This document shows positions 41,433 through 54,747 of a DNA stretch of 64,000 nt, one piece after another; position 1 is the stretch's first letter, and every line of letters begins with the position of its first letter. The notes below the pieces were generated by a model. The model was not told where the DNA came from, did no database searches, and saw only the letters and a program-made list of their open reading frames with translations. The translations under genes and the position numbers were made by a program. The stretch is from Prostheceraeus crozeri (taxonomy: Eukaryota > Platyhelminthes > Polycladida > Euryleptidae): contig CAJQUW010001820.1 of NCBI GenBank assembly GCA_907163375.1, positions 52,450 through 116,449 on the forward strand. The letters run 5' to 3'.

Positions 41433-42235
41433 AGGAGGGGTGTTCGTTAACTTCGACGCGGTTTTTAGATAATTATTTCATAAGTTTCTAACGCCCTGAA
41501 GTTTTCCCCTATGAATGAAATATAGTACCCAGACTGTGTCTTTCGCATGTGAACCCTACTAGCGAAATAAAAGCAAAATGATCAGGTAGAATTTCTTTTA
41601 AACAAAAACTTTACTTTAAAGTTTTGTTTAAAGTTAAAGTTTAAAACTTTGCTTTATTCACTATCATATTCCTGAGATTCAATTTCCGTCAGGAGAAGTT
41701 CACTATCTTCTGTGAAGGAATCACTAGAATCCTGCGGATCACAAATGCTGCACCTGCACCGATGCTGTGAGGTTTTGCATCGCCAAGACGGATGAATTTT
41801 TGTGCCGTTATTGTTGGCAATCTGATGAAGTCTGGCCGCAATCTCATGAATAGGTCGCATGCACAACCCCACGGAGACATTGTCCCACGCAGACTGAATC
41901 CTTTCTTTCCACTCATCATCAGACCCAGGTAATGGCCAATCATTGAAGACGACGTTAGTGGTTTACCAATACATGAACAACAGTCCTTTCAGTAGCCGAA
42001 ATCGGTGATCGAGGTGATGTTGGTGTAGGAAACGGCATCGCGTGAATGACAGCAGATAGACATGATTCATTCAATTAAAAATTAGATATCTATGGTAGCG
42101 ATATTGATCGCTAAGTCGATGATGACGACGAGACTTGACATCAATGGCATAGTTTTCATTCAAGTCTCTGCAATAGACACTTAGACGCTGAAAAGTAATG
42201 TCTCGAAATCCGCGTCGAAGTTAACGAACACCCCT
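41433..42235. mobile_element. ~0.8-kb non-autonomous element with GGGGTGTTCGTTAACTTCGAC ends
   Basis: The left end (GGGGTGTTCGTTAACTTCGA near 41437) and right end (TCGAAGTTAACGAACACCCC near 42212) are inverted over ~26 bp (…CGACGCGG inward). TA lies outside both ends, as in Tc1/mariner-type elements. A transposase remnant is inside on the minus strand. Confidence 0.75.
41654..41960 (-). pseudogene. C-terminal remnant of a DDE (Tc1/IS630-like) transposase
   Basis: Minus-strand frame reads NDWPLPGSDDEWKERIQ, SAWDNVSVGLC, then RPIHEIAARLHQIANNNG and a cysteine-rich tail (CKTSQHRCRCSIC) with an acidic end. A WP motif followed by W..RIQ.AWDN is typical of the last third of Tc1/IS630 transposases. 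The catalytic part is missing, with a probable deletion just after WP. Family call is tentative. Confidence 0.5.
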
Positions 42236-42624
42236 TATTTGCATCGGGTCTCGTATATAAAGCATACCAACAACTCGTATTTAAGCTACGTTTTCACTGT
42301 TGTGACGTCATGCCTAGTCGCTGTCTGATTGCTTTACTAACTAAGGAAGCAGAGAGAGACAGTCGCTGTGAGACGGTTCACAAGGCGCACAGTTCTAAAT
42401 TTTTCTGTTCAGAGAATCATTCTGATCTGTGCGTGAAATGACGTCCGGTAAGTTGATGTTGATGATGGTTGATTGATTCAACTCAAAGCGTCAAATTTTT
42501 ACAGCACGAGTGAACAGTAGGCACTACATTTTATGCAGTTGATATCAGCTATCTACGTTTATACATTTCATTTAGTAAAAGTAAATATAATTTTTAAGTG
42601 CCAACTCAATGATGGTTAACTACA
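42236..42624. other. Host DNA between two transposons, no gene recognised
   Basis: No motif identified apart from AT-rich sequence and short frames. Confidence 0.35.
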
Positions 42625-42626
42625 TA

Positions 42627-44153
42627 CAGATTGTTTCATAAAAAATGGATCACCCTTAAACATCGCCTTAACTTCAACTTTGTCTAACTCCGCCAAACTT
42701 GAACGAATTTTTTTGAAATTTGGAAGATATATCAGTTGTGCTTACTAATATCATTGTTGGAAATTTCAAGCATGAATATTGAGTTGTTTTCCTGTTATAG
42801 ATAAAAAAGTAGTAGATAATTTGATCTTCATTTAGCAATGTTACACAAAATCATACCTCACTCTTATAAAATTACATTTGTTTCCTTTGTTATGTAACAT
42901 GTTGTTCTACAAGCCAAAAGCTATCAAGCAAAACAAAAATAAAGAAAATCGGTCAATCAGAGCCAGTATAGCACCATTATTCATCAGCAATAATGTAACT
43001 GCTACATAGACTTCATGTTCCATAGCTTCCTGACTTCGTTGCGGTGGTGTTGGCAGCACTCCTGATTGCTTTCAGCTAGAAATATATCTCTTACCGGTTG
43101 AAAACAATACAAAGCACAAATGAACAATAACGAGATCGCATTCACAAAAGGCAAAGTGTCAGCCTTGCTAGAACATCCAAACGTAGAGACCGCCTAATTT
43201 TGAGATTTGTTGAAGCTGATCCAAGTCTCTCGTTAACTGAGATGGCTGCACTAGACTCGTCTATTCCTAAGTCCACTATTCGTAGAAGACTTATTGAGTC
43301 GAATTTCAAGAGCTGTAAGAGGCCCTCTCAGATCGAATTATCAGATCAGCATACAAAAAGACGTCTCAGATGGGCAATGAGTCATTATCACTGGCGAAAT
43401 CAATGGGATCGGGTTGTCTGGTCTGATGAGGCATCAGTCCGTCTGAAGGATATTGATGGTCGATTGAGATTATGGATAAAATCTGATCAGGAAATTCCGA
43501 GACATTTACATCGTCCCCGGGTACAAGGTGGTGCGACTCCACTGATTTGGGCTGGCATTTGGACCAATGGCCGCTCTGAACTTCACATACAGCAAGGAAC
43601 CATGAATTCTGAACGCTATGTGAATGTTTTGCGAATGAACATTGGCCAAATGACAGATCAACTTGGCGATCCATCGACTTGGTTATTTATGGATGATAAT
43701 GCTACGTGTCACAGGAGTAGGAGAGTCAACTTATGTAAGTCTCAATTAGTGCTTAGGACATTATCTTGGCCAGCTCGTTCTCCTGATCTGAATCCCATAG
43801 AAAATGTATGGAGTATTCTAAAACGTAACGTTCATCGTTCACTGCTAGCTACAGATGGCGTATCACAACTTACGTCACTGTTAAAAAGAGAGAGTGGAGA
43901 AAGTTAGATCAGTCAAAAATCAACGATATCATCGAATCAATGCCTAGACGAATTGGTAATGTCATTGACAATAAGGGTAGGGCCACAAAATATTAGCTTC
44001 TTAAGAACCGTTACTGTATCATAGGTTATCAGATTATATAAGGACATTTAAATATATTGGGGACATGAAATAACATGAAAAATGCTTTCTGTATCATACT
44101 TATGTTTTATTTAGTCAAATTTTAGGATGATCCACTTTTTATGAAACGGACTG
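42627..44153. mobile_element. Tc1-like transposon, 1.5 kb
   Basis: The ends are CAGATTGTTTCATAAAAAAT and the complement of CAGTCCGTTTCATAAAAAGT, both continuing GGATCA(C/T)CCT, with TA on each side (42625-42626 and 44154-44155). Contains one transposase gene with frameshifts. Confidence 0.9.
43120..43996 (+). pseudogene. Tc1-like transposase, frameshifted
   Basis: The start MNNNEIAFTKGK (43120) is in a different frame from the long middle part. The N-terminal helix-turn-helix region is then LTEMAALDSSIPKSTIRRRL. The DDE domain follows: D in VVWSDEASV, D in WLFMDDNATCHRS and E in WPARSPDLNPIENVW, with 34-35 residues between the last two. A 2-nt AG repeat near 43888 shifts the end; the original C-terminus (WRKLDQSKINDIIESMPRRI to TKY) ends at 43996. 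The enzyme cuts and pastes the element at TA. About 290 codons, slightly under the usual ~340. Confidence 0.92.
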
Positions 44154-44155
44154 TA

Positions 44156-46898
44156 GTTCACACAACCTCGTATGACAAGGCTCACGGTTGACACACACTA
44201 TCCATTTAATGGTCCATGTTGTATAAAAAAGTTTGACACAATCAACTGGATCAGTATGTAGGTCAAATTTTGACCTATAATGAAACTATATGTAAAGACG
44301 ATAAATGTATAATGTGCAATAATTTACGCCATGTCAATTATAATTGGGCAACCAGATCAATTTCGCACAAGTAATCCAATTCAACCCAGTTTACCGCATC
44401 ATGAATGTTATAAGAAAAGGTTCTTCCAGGTTGCTATGTTTAATAATGAACGCCCTTAAAGAACAATTTTAGTAGGCCTATTAAAGAAAAGTAATGGCAG
44501 CTGAGAGTCTTTTTGTGAGTTAGCGCTTGCAATTAAAAAAAATTAGATTCTTAGATAGGTTCTTCAATAGAATTGGTAAAAGTGAAATAAATATTTAATT
44601 GCCAAATCAAGGCTTAATTTGATCCGACTTCAAAAGACGTGAGGTTATTCGCACACAATGTTGCGTGTAAATAACCAGACAACTGAGGCTATGTTATTCC
44701 CACGTAGAGCTGGGTAACAGCAGCCATAACTATACAGTTGGTTTTTTCAGATGCAAGAATTCGTCGAAATGGTAACATTTTTACTGAACGTTCAAATTTT
44801 TGCATGATCACTGTAAATATTCTGCACAATTTTTTTAAGCATTAATCGTTAGAATTGAGCAATTGTTTCTTAGAAGTGATTATCTACTGAACATGTTATC
44901 AAAGTCACATAGTATCAAATTTATAGGAAATTTTAGAGCTATTTCGCATATATGCATACAATATCTACTGAATATGTCTTTCCAGCAATTTGTTGTCGCT
45001 GCTCGTCCGGAATTTCCAGATGATCATCAATATTCTTCAATATGTACAGTTTTTAATTTTATGTGAAATCAACACGCTTGAGAACAGTTGTAGGCATATC
45101 AGAAGGTACAAATTGATGCACTTGTTTAATCTCTAGGAGTAGGCATATTCAAAATGTTCAGACGGGCATTGATTACTTTGCTTAGTAATTCGGATGAACT
45201 TTTTGACATAGGGTAAACTAGGGCGAATCAGACACTGTTGGTGAGAAATCTGTTTATTTGCTCAATGATAACCACTATGACATGATGACTTATATTTTTT
45301 ATATAATATGTGATATATATTTTTCTATTTTTTTAAGTCTTTAACAGAAGCTTAATAATCCAATTTTGATCAATTTAGAAAAGGTGTTTCTTCAATCAAA
45401 ATTTATATTCATCATGAATTGAAAATGTCCTAAATAATTACGCTATATTCATTTTATGATATTAGCTGCCTAAAACAACGATTTTTTAAAGCTGTACGCT
45501 AGGCACACCTGCTCGCAACGAAAATTTCAAAGTCATGCTGAAGCAATTATCAGTATAGGTGAAATATAATTTGTTATGATAAAGATAACCTACATATTAG
45601 CAGGAGGAGCAACAGCGGGGTATTCACATTATTCACAGAGAAATAATGAAAATGCTGAGAGATTTCGTGGCCAAAAATGATTTGTTATGAGCTTGAATCA
45701 TCTAATTTTCGTCATTTCCTTCTAGCTTTTCTCACCGCCAAGAAATATATATAGCCGTGGCTTTCAAGAAATTTCACCGTGACACACAGAAATTGAAAGT
45801 TTTGAACAAATTGAATAATTTGTCAATACAATAGTAATTGAATAGTGCACTCCTATTTGCATAAATCATCCTGCTTATGTGTGTCTGATGCCGTGAGTAA
45901 AACTCCGGTGGCAACTGCTTTTCATTTCTAAACAATTCCCACTAAATTTCCGTCATGAAGAAATGTTATTCATGTCCATTTCTCTCTTGGAGTAAGAATA
46001 ATGAAAATAGTGCATTAACTCGCACTACCGGACTTTTCACACTCCTAGGACTCCCACACCGGTCAATTGACTGGCAATGCAAAATCAATGCATTCTCTTG
46101 AATTGTCTTCCTTTATTGATTATTAACCGTTTCTGCATTAATACAGAGCAAAGGAGAGTAATGCAGGTTTGGGCGCAACTTCTCTTCTCTCTCTCTTTGC
46201 ATGAGTATAGGTATGCGCATGTCTGTTTATTCCTCTTTTCTTCTGTCAATGTCTATTTTTCTATTATGTAGGCCTACCCTCAATTTTTTCAGTTTCTTGT
46301 ATCTTTGTACCTTCTCTTTTATCCTTTCTTTCATGCTTTACATTATTTACTTGATCCCCACGCTCAAAAGGTTGATTCATTGTTGCCTAGTTTTTATAGT
46401 TTTCACTGTTGACCAAAGCACCATGCTGTGCGTATGAAATTGCCTGCAATTTATCTCTCCCTTCAGGCTGATCGTTGAAGTTATTACTTGTGATCGATTT
46501 TATTATTCCTCTTGCTTCTGTCTTAAAACGAACTTTTCGAGTCATTATATTATTGCATGCCTGGCTATTGTTCAGTTCTGAGCTGAGCTTCTCGTACAAT
46601 GTGCGTCATTGACTTCCAAACACTGACGTGAAAGGCACTGCGCTAGTCAGACTTCTGTGTGTGTGCATGTAGTGCAGAATTGCGCATAGTCATGAGTGCA
46701 GAAAGCGTCATAATTGCACAAAACACTGAATAAAAATATTTGATTAAATGTAGGAGTCAAAGTGACAATGTATTGATAAAGGTCAAATGCTCAATGACAA
46801 AGTAGCAGAAGATCATATAACAAATGGCTGCTGTAATGGAGGAGTTCATAAGAAAATTTGGTGTGTGGTGTGACGCCACTATGTGCACAGTCGGAGGG
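44156..46898. other. Host DNA, no gene recognised
   Basis: Lies 3' of the host gene on the minus strand and probably includes its 3' untranslated region near 46700-46898. Pyrimidine-rich around 46180-46340. No motif in the short frames. Confidence 0.35.
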
Positions 46899-47170
46899 TT
46901 AAATTTCTTCTTCTTCTGCTGCCCTTCTTTTATAAATGCATATTGCAAAGAATATGATCACCAATATGCACAAGGACGCATAGCCGATAACTGCTAATAT
47001 TTCACCAAGCTGAATATGGCAAGCCAACATCGGACCACGCAAATCGCTTTCTGAAGGCACCATCGTCAAACGATAAGGACCGGCGAGCACAACGACAGGA
47101 GTTGTACACAAGAAAACTTCAATTTCAGTTGTTGTTGATTGGACACCCAGATGTGCTGTCTTCCTCCCTC
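46899..47170 (-). CDS. Host gene, last exon: transmembrane helix and cytoplasmic tail
   Basis: A TTTCAG acceptor lies at 47171-47176. The exon reads (A)GA GGG AGG in phase 1, continuing the previous exon. Then HLGVQSTTTEIEVFLCTTP and an extracellular stem, followed by a ~24-residue transmembrane helix (ILAVIGYASLCILVIIFFAI). A short tail KRRAAEEEEI ends at TAA. The basic residues just inside the helix give type I topology. Phase and frame agree with the kringle-like exon 321 bp upstream, which makes this a real spliced gene. Confidence 0.82.
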
Positions 47171-47491
47171 CTGAAATGTAAAAGATGCTTAATGCAGATG
47201 AGACATGAGGGAATCGACATGTTCAATGCTGCCACAATACAGAAAACCTCAAGCACAGGTTGAAGGGTGAATTAAACACATTGCATTAGATGAACTGTGG
47301 AACAGTGAATCTGCCCATATGAAAACAGTTGTTGGAAAGAAGCTCAATGGAAGGGCATTACACCAATAGGAATAAAATTGTGTTGATCAGTGCACTTCTT
47401 TGATATTCTTCAGTTTCCACGTACAATTGTACATGTGACTGTGAATTCAATGCCCTTGTGAATATTCATAATTGATAGGAAAGCAACTTAC
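47171..47491 (-). other. Host gene intron, 321 bp
   Basis: GTAAGT donor at 47486-47491 and CAG acceptor at 47171-47173, phase 1. Confidence 0.75.
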
Positions 47492-47716
47492 TGTTCTTGG
47501 CGCAGAAAGGAACTGCACAAATCTCAATAATATTCGTATTGGTTATTGAATCTTGAACAATGCAGACAGGATCCGATACCCGAAATGGCCACTTGGGATT
47601 GTTTCGACAATAATCTCCTGGATTGTCAAGATTGTATTGAAACAGATCCCCGTTGAAATGAGGTCTCGGACCTGCACCTCTTAATAACCAGCTTGAGTGA
47701 TTTTTGCTGTTATTAT
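47492..47716 (-). CDS. Host gene exon: C-terminal half of a kringle-like domain
   Basis: The 225-bp exon has a TTTCAG acceptor and GTAAGT donor, both phase 1, as is usual for exons of extracellular modules. The product reads SSWLLRGAGPRPHFNGDLF, then GDYCRNNPKWPF, DPVCIVQ and IIEICAVPFC. The spacing of NYCRN, PxC and EICxxPxC matches the second half of kringle domains. The first half should lie in an upstream exon that I could not identify. Secreted/extracellular location follows from the downstream transmembrane exon. Confidence 0.78.
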
Positions 47717-48356
47717 CTGAAAGCAAAAGTTATGTATGTGGCGGAACACGTTGTCAAGGTGAATGCAATGAAACTCCAACAATTAATGATGATAAATGAC
47801 AAGACCACAGTTTCATCCTTTCATCGCGAGTCCTTTCCACCGACTCTATTCATGCGATTACATCGGAGAACAAGAACAAACAAGAAAAGGACCTCATATA
47901 CAAAGTCAAGGGTGGTGACATGAAATCAATGCCATGTAAGGGCCATGAGTATCTTCTTAGTCAAACGTTGGAATCCACCTTCCTTCATCGAGCGGTGCAA
48001 CACCAACCCGCAAGAAAAAGATGTCATGTATGGACCCCCAAAAGAGGACGTTTACCTGTCCGTTTCATTCTTGGGCGAACAGTTCTCCTGCAACGTATAG
48101 TGAAGAGTGTGAGCACCATCCGGCCTGGCATTTCCTGCTGTTGAGCCAAGAATCGTCTTCACCACCAGCCGCATCCCAGTCCGACCTCTCAAGGACCCTC
48201 TGCCTCTCTCGTGTGCGTCTAACATTTTCTACAAATTTGTATGTAACTGCGGTGATAGTTGCGTTGGGCGCACCGAGAGATGGCCACAGAGACGTGCTGA
48301 CGAGCACCTTCCAGGATGGGCGTTGCAGAAAGCCCAAGATCGTTTGCTGAATCAAG
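47717..48356. other. Intron sequence of the host gene
   Basis: Open frames at 48021-48451 exist on both strands but none joins the flanking exons in phase. Intact sequence of a possible skipped exon at 48054-48228 was considered and not accepted. Confidence 0.4.
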
Positions 48357-49420
48357 CAAGGTTGGATCTTGGGTGATCTTGGGGGGGGGTACCCAAGAAT
48401 CTTGGGGTGCCGAACCAAGATCTTGGGTGACACCCAAGATTTAAAACCCAAGATTAAAAAATATATAGTGTAAAAAAATACAAGTGTAATACATACTTGC
48501 AGGCCTATGTAGAATTTACCCGGAAAATCAAAAATGTCGTAGTCCTTGAAATCAGTATGTTAGAACCTGCAACCAAATCAAAGAATCTAAGATTTTGAGT
48601 ACTTTACAATCTTTCGCCTAAATGTGTATTTGTCTACACTTGATTATTGTAGCCGTTTTGAGTCAAACTTATATCTACACATGGTAATCAAACATATGCC
48701 TATGTTTTACACCATCTAATAATAATTAGCCTGATTGTCATTTTTGTATAGGTTACCGTTATTATATTTATGAAACCGTTAATATTATTTAGGCCTACAC
48801 TGTACTTCATTTATGCTGCATATGTAAAAACTAAGAAATGATAAATGCTTAATACAATGTTAAGCTTTTTATCATTTGTTTTATTAGCATAAACATTTAA
48901 AGCCTTGTAAAATAGATCAAGTTCTGACAGAAAACTATAATAATACATTAATGAAGTACAGATATACCGTAAGCCTATGTATATAGGTTAACCCGTGATT
49001 GATTTATTGGTTTCGTTTTTATGAATTTCATATTATCACCACAAGTCAGTGAATTTTCTAGATATATTTTTCATTCTTCATTCATATACACGTACCATCA
49101 TTATATCATATTTTCAGGTCTTTTATGTATAAACACATTGTAAACCAAATATATTCGAAATGAGATAGGCCTGTAGAATTATCAGATATTTGGATACCAA
49201 CATTAAATCAAAGCTGAATATCGGCCGAATATTGTAAGCCAATGACGAATATCAAGCCAAGACGATGGATAAATATGCTAATAGAAAAGTATGCTTCGTA
49301 TCAACAAAATAAATTTCAAAGTCTGTCTTCAAGAATTGCCAGTTGTACATCTGTTACTGAAATCTGGTCAATCTTGGTCTTGGGTCTTGGGGTGTACCCC
49401 CAAGATTAGAACCAACCTTG
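48357..49420. mobile_element. hAT-like MITE, 1.06 kb
   Basis: The ends CAAGGTTGGATCTTGGG and the complement of CAAGGTTGGTTCTAATCTTGGG form imperfect TIRs. Flanks AATCAAGC and AATCATGC are an 8-bp duplication with one mismatch, allowing a one-base overlap with the left tip. CAAGG ends and an 8-bp duplication fit hAT elements. Several CTTGGG repeats lie inside each end. No transposase. Confidence 0.65.
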
Positions 49421-52400
49421 AATCATGCAGTGCTGTGACAAGGCACGTGATTGGCTGCCGATCATTTGCAACTGTCAGACCAAAGCTGTCATATTTCACA
49501 AAGTTTGCAACGTCACGGCATCCAATGCTACCACCATACCTGGCAGCAATGTTTATTCATCAGATCCGTCCAGTGCGATGTGTGTTCAGAAGCCAGCATT
49601 GATGACGCTTGCTTTCCCATAGCATTGATTTCTTTTCACTGAGCTTGACTTTGTTCTGTATATTATGTCCTTCTCCGATGCAATCGCATGAATAGAGTCG
49701 GTCGAAAGGCCTCATTTTAATGATGAAACGATTGTCCTGTCTTGCCTTTATATTAAATATAATTAAGGCCAAAAATTGCTTCAATAATAAAATGACTAGA
49801 GCGGACATGCACATTGAAAACAATACTACGTTGTGAACCTGCGTTGCCATGACAGCGGTACCTAAGCGGTGGTAGCTTCCGGTCGCTGAGATTGATGGAT
49901 GGTAAGGATTCACATCTATCACCATTTCTATTTAAATTTCACAATCACGTTAATAAAATGACTATCAATACATGCACTGCAAACCCCTTGCAAGAGTTTC
50001 ATGTTTCATCACTTTGATTAATAATTGATAGTTTGAAAGTTTGGTTCCCTCACTATTGGAAAGCCTTCACTTCAGAAGCTCTATTTTATTGTCACTGCTG
50101 ACAGAAAGAAGACAGGTGAATGTCATTCTTATCACACATTTGCTGAGACGGCAGTTTGCCTGTTTCTTTAATGGATAAGTAAAAATAGTTTCAACGTAGG
50201 GCTCACAGACTACTTTGTGACATTAATTGTCAGTGTTCCATGCTTGTCAGAGTTCAGGGTTCTCTGCGTGCGGAAAAGACTGCCAGCAAATTGTTAAGTG
50301 CTGCGGAAAACCACGTTGAGCATCCACCACATCACCTCGTGCCAGATAGACTGCCCAGCACTCACCTGCTGAGAATACCAACGTGCACCACACATCGGCG
50401 TCAACATTCTTTCTTTCCCTGGACATCAACCTTGAATAATATATCCATACGCTAGAAGGTTCTACTTTTAGTACAAAGTCGAGATGTGTTTGTGTCGTGC
50501 TATCTCCACCTGTATGTTATGCAGTATTTGTCATTTACTTATCAATTCGTGCCTACATCGTCCTTGTGCATATCTACAGTACATTCTCTACATTTTCTCA
50601 TCTCCATTTAATGACATTGTCTCTTCTTCTTTTTCTGTCTTCAATTCTAGTTTTTGGTGTAGGACGCGTTCATCAGAGATTTCTATGTAAAGTTCATACA
50701 CATTAGGGGCATTAGATGACGTTCATGTTCAGATGAATTGATTAATGAATGCGTGTCAAGTCATTCCAGCGAGTTCGCCAAACGAACGCCGGACGGACGG
50801 CCTCGCGAATATATGTCATGTCATCTACCAACATCTTTGTGGCAGTTTTCACTTGTACACTATGCAAGGAGCTGCTTTCTTCAAAATAGCGTTTATCAAA
50901 AACAACCTCTTCCAACAGTAGTTGACATGGCGCGTGATTCTACAGAATATTTTGCCGTCGTTGCAACATATTGAAGTGATAATTCAAATCCGATGGACAT
51001 AACTTTTCACTTGGCATTTCTTAACCTTCGCCGCACTGAGGGATGAAGTTGAGAACCTCCACCTCCCAAAAATATTATCCAGCTCCAGAACGGAGGAAGA
51101 TAAGAACTCCAAATTGCAGATAGCTTTTTTCTACGCATTCCACAGCTTTCTACTAATTATAAATAATATCAACTCAATGCATTCGTCACAATGATGTTTG
51201 AAAAATTTGAATATAAGACAGATTTGTCGAATTAATATTTATTGGTGTTTCTAATCTCAACGTTCTACGTTCTACATCTTTTTATTATGATACTCTGACT
51301 CGTCATTCGGTGTATTTTGTTTCGAATTTGGTCAAATGGCTTCTGAGATAGCGCAAGAGTTAAAAACCATAGTAAAAAAATATCATCTTTTTGACCTTTC
51401 ACCTTACATTTAACTTCCACAATGACCTTGGATATCAAAATAATTATGATATTCTGACTTGTCATCATAAGAACTTTCATTTATTGCATTTTGTTTTGCA
51501 TTAGGACCTTTAGGTTCGGAAATGCGTCACTCAGCGCCTCCTCTCCACCAGGACGCGTTTGTCAAAGCACACCAATCGCGCGTGTGCTAAAAGGCTAATA
51601 TGAGAAGTGTTTAAAAGTTGCTGCTATTGCTCATGACGTGGTTGCATGCTGACAGACATTTCACCATGGAATTCTATGCACATGACATGCTCATCATCTC
51701 CAGTACACGGCATCTCTGTAGTAGAGTTCCCATTGTTCACTCAACGTCTGAGGAGTTGTAGGTATGAGCAAATGACATGGGTAGTTGGAGCAGTCCAGCA
51801 GATTGGGCTGCGGGGCTTAAATGATTCAATCCTTTTCACGACACATTTACAGATTAGCCAATGATTGACAAGAAGCATCAATCAGGAATCCTATACATTA
51901 TTATCAGCAACTGATTGGAAGTTTACACGAAGATGCTTACCGTCCGAATGTTTTTGTATCCATGTAAAACCTGCATCGAATTTTTCAACAGATCTCCAAG
52001 ATAGACATTTCTTCCCACTTGCTGATACATGTGTATTTCCTTTGTAAGTATATCCGAAATGATCTTTGAGACAACCTTTGAAGAAGGAAAATGAAAGTCT
52101 TCAAGGAAGCTAACTTAGTTATGTTGACACTGCCTAATATCTACTCAATGCTACGTCACCAGAACGTAACAATAAGGAAATATTTTCTCTGTGATGATAC
52201 TTTAGTAAAGGTAGTGATTATATTTCGAAATATGTACACGCATGTTTAACTACATTCTTGTCCTGCATAGCAGTAATATTGAACCAATTATGAAAGATTC
52301 TCCTGAATTGCGGCTAATCTAAGAGGAGAACGAGACAATACTGCAATGCTGCCGTACATATGATGTACATTAACGAGCATTCTATATGGCTTGGAGCAAA

Positions 52401-52737
52401 ACCATGTTTTCATATTGTATTTAAAATTATCTTCTTTAATCATTCATTTTCACATTTTCCAACTAACAATTAAGCTACACTTCACTGAAAAAAAAGTAAT
52501 TTTTCATATTCTAAATTTTCCACTGCTCAAAGAAGTCTAAAATCTTAAAAACTGAACATGGTCTAGGCAAATTCCGGTCATTATCTAATCTTGGTGGCAA
52601 AAATCGAGCGAAAAGTCCTTTACGTTCAAAGCAAATAATGAGATGAAGAGTGTGCTCGGATAATGCTTTCGAGTTGTGCACGCTAATTATTTGATCTCAT
52701 GCTCAAAGGTTATCATGCATGAATTGGGTAAAGTCCC
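49421..52737. other. Host intron sequence, no gene recognised
   Basis: Within the large host intron. Frame 49425-49622 (plus) has a cysteine-rich stretch discussed under findings. A 45-bp motif (CGATGxAATCGCATGAATAGAGTCGG) at 49677 recurs inverted near 47840-47870. Near 51285-51480 two copies of TATGATAxTCTGACT(C/T)GTCAT are spaced ~170 bp. Otherwise nothing. Confidence 0.4.
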
Positions 52738-53249
52738 TACACTGTAAACCAAACTGCGCCCAATATGTGACCGATTATGTGCCCATCATATGTGACGTTT
52801 GCCACTGCCTTTATATGACCAAATGTGCCCAAATCTGTCACATTCAGCTCGGCAGATATGTGACTTAATGTGACTAATATATGACTAGTATCTGCCCGAC
52901 CGCTCATGATTATCGCTTCTTCCAATTATTGTGATAATTATAACCCACTACTCGTTTAGGTTTTAGAGAGTAGAAGTACTGCCTCTAAATTTAATTGAGC
53001 TATAAATTATGGTTTAAATGAATTCCACTTCCTGGTGGGAAGAAAAGACTATACTTTCAATTGAGGAAATTATGGAAAGAACAGCAAATATTTGCAAATC
53101 ATTAGATACATATTCTACTTTCCATTTACTTTTGAATTAACTATCAATGCTTATTTCAGAATGTCTTAATCAGTGTGTGTTGCTCAACGCCAACCGCCAC
53201 CTGATCTTCAAAAACAGAAAGATAAGTTGATGTAGTAACCCAGTAAACA

Positions 53250-53480
53250 TGTGACGTCAGCGGGATGTCATGACGACGTCATTCCAGGATGGCCGACGTA
53301 CGTCTTATTTGACAGTAAAAAAGACGTCACAGCGGAAGCATCACAGGACGTCAGTATGACATCCCGCCGGGACATCCGACGTACGTCACAGCGGAACTCT
53401 CACAGGACGTCAGTCTGACATCCCGCCGGGACATCCAACGTACGTCTTCAAAGTGCTCCTACGAGACGTCCTAATGAGTC
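53250..53480. repeat. Subterminal GACGTC/ACGTAC repeats of the nested element
   Basis: Two ~65-bp direct repeats (GTACGTCxxAGCGGAA...CACAGGACGTCAGT...GACATCCCGCCGGGACATCC). The other end (57150-57260) also contains repeated GACGTC motifs. Such subterminal arrays commonly bind transposase; here that is inference. Confidence 0.75.
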
Positions 53481-54440
53481 ACTTGACATCGTGACAGACA
53501 TCCCATTACCATACTTAAAACTAGTTTCAATCATTTACCCAATTATGAAGATAGCGAAAACATTGGAATCATCTGTGTATAATTATATTTTCGCAAATTA
53601 TCTAAGTATTTCTGTTTGCATACACGTTCCACTTGAGACAAAAGCAGACGCTGATAAATCACGGATCCTTCTTCGATATTCCATTGACCTTTTGTAAGCA
53701 CGACGTACCTGAAGTAAGAAACAGCAAAATTTTCATTAGATCACAAAAATTACATACACATAGGCATACATATACAACGCTCAAAAGAGAAATCACTATA
53801 TTAGAATATCAAATTCTAATATGATGAAATTGCTCATCAGAGGTATCGAAATGCATGCCTATTGAATTTGAGTCACCGTAGAGAAGATGCTTCGACATGT
53901 AGGCATATAGGGCCTACATTGAATATGAACAGTATATAATTCTGTATAGTTCGTAAAATATAAAATTTCTTTCATTGACATGAGGCACAACTGATCCAAA
54001 ATAAAAGTTTCTTCATGCTTGTTGCCTAAAATCTAGAGGCTATCGAAGCTAAATTATAAATTGAAGACATAATTAGAAACTAAAATTTAGAAAAACATAC
54101 ATTTTAAAATTCACATTGTCATTATATTTTGAATGCATGCAATGCTCTGCATCTGGACAGGGACACAATTTTTGATATATTTTTGATTTTTGACCATCTT
54201 CGGATATTTATCGCCTGTAAAATTAGATCATGAATTTTAACATGATTTTGCATTAATACTGTACAACCCAATAAAATTTGACATTCATATGATGAGAGAA
54301 TTCCTTGTTTAGATAGTATTTCCTCTGTTTTTCAAGCAAATGCGGGACAAGCGACCATCATCTTCCGGCTATAATTTATTTACACACAATTAATTGCACA
54401 ATCATGATAAAATTAATCATCATAATTATCAATAAATAAA
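53481..54440. other. Interior of the nested element, no gene recognised
   Basis: AT-rich sequence with short frames only. I see no transposase motif. Confidence 0.4.
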
Positions 54441-54747
54441 AAAAAGCCACTAGATTTATTTTGATAAAATTAAAAACTAATTCTTGCACAATGTCTTTCG
54501 CCCAATCTTATTTAAGTATAAACGTGGACTGAATATAAAATACAAAATCTAGAATCATATAAGCATACTTCTGCAGTAATATATCTATGAACAATCCTTT
54601 TGTTCATAGATTCATTGCTGTAGAAGTATGATTTCAGATTTTGTATTTTATATTCAATCCTGCATGTTTGCACTTGAATAAGAATGGACGAAATGCATTG
54701 TGCAAGAATTAGTTTTTAATTTTATCAAAATGAATTTAGTGGCTTTA
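54441..54747. repeat. ~300-bp palindrome inside the nested element
   Basis: The arms are about 150 bp (GCCACTAGATTTATTTTGAT...TCTATGAACAA and its complement) with almost no loop, centred near 54597. The outer tips AAAAAGCCACTA and TAGTGGCTTTAG suggest a small foldback element. Confidence 0.8.

Noticed and set aside
48054..48228. Additional exon of the host gene (MLDAHERGRGSL... ending before GTAAAC)
   Set aside because: The donor would be phase 2 and the next supported exon starts in phase 1. The acceptor lacks a pyrimidine tract and no domain is visible.
52737..52925. Minus-strand 62-aa frame near the transposon tip
   Set aside because: It is TIR sequence of the 1.3-kb transposon. The same TIR in copy 1 gives a similar chance frame at 21450-21665.
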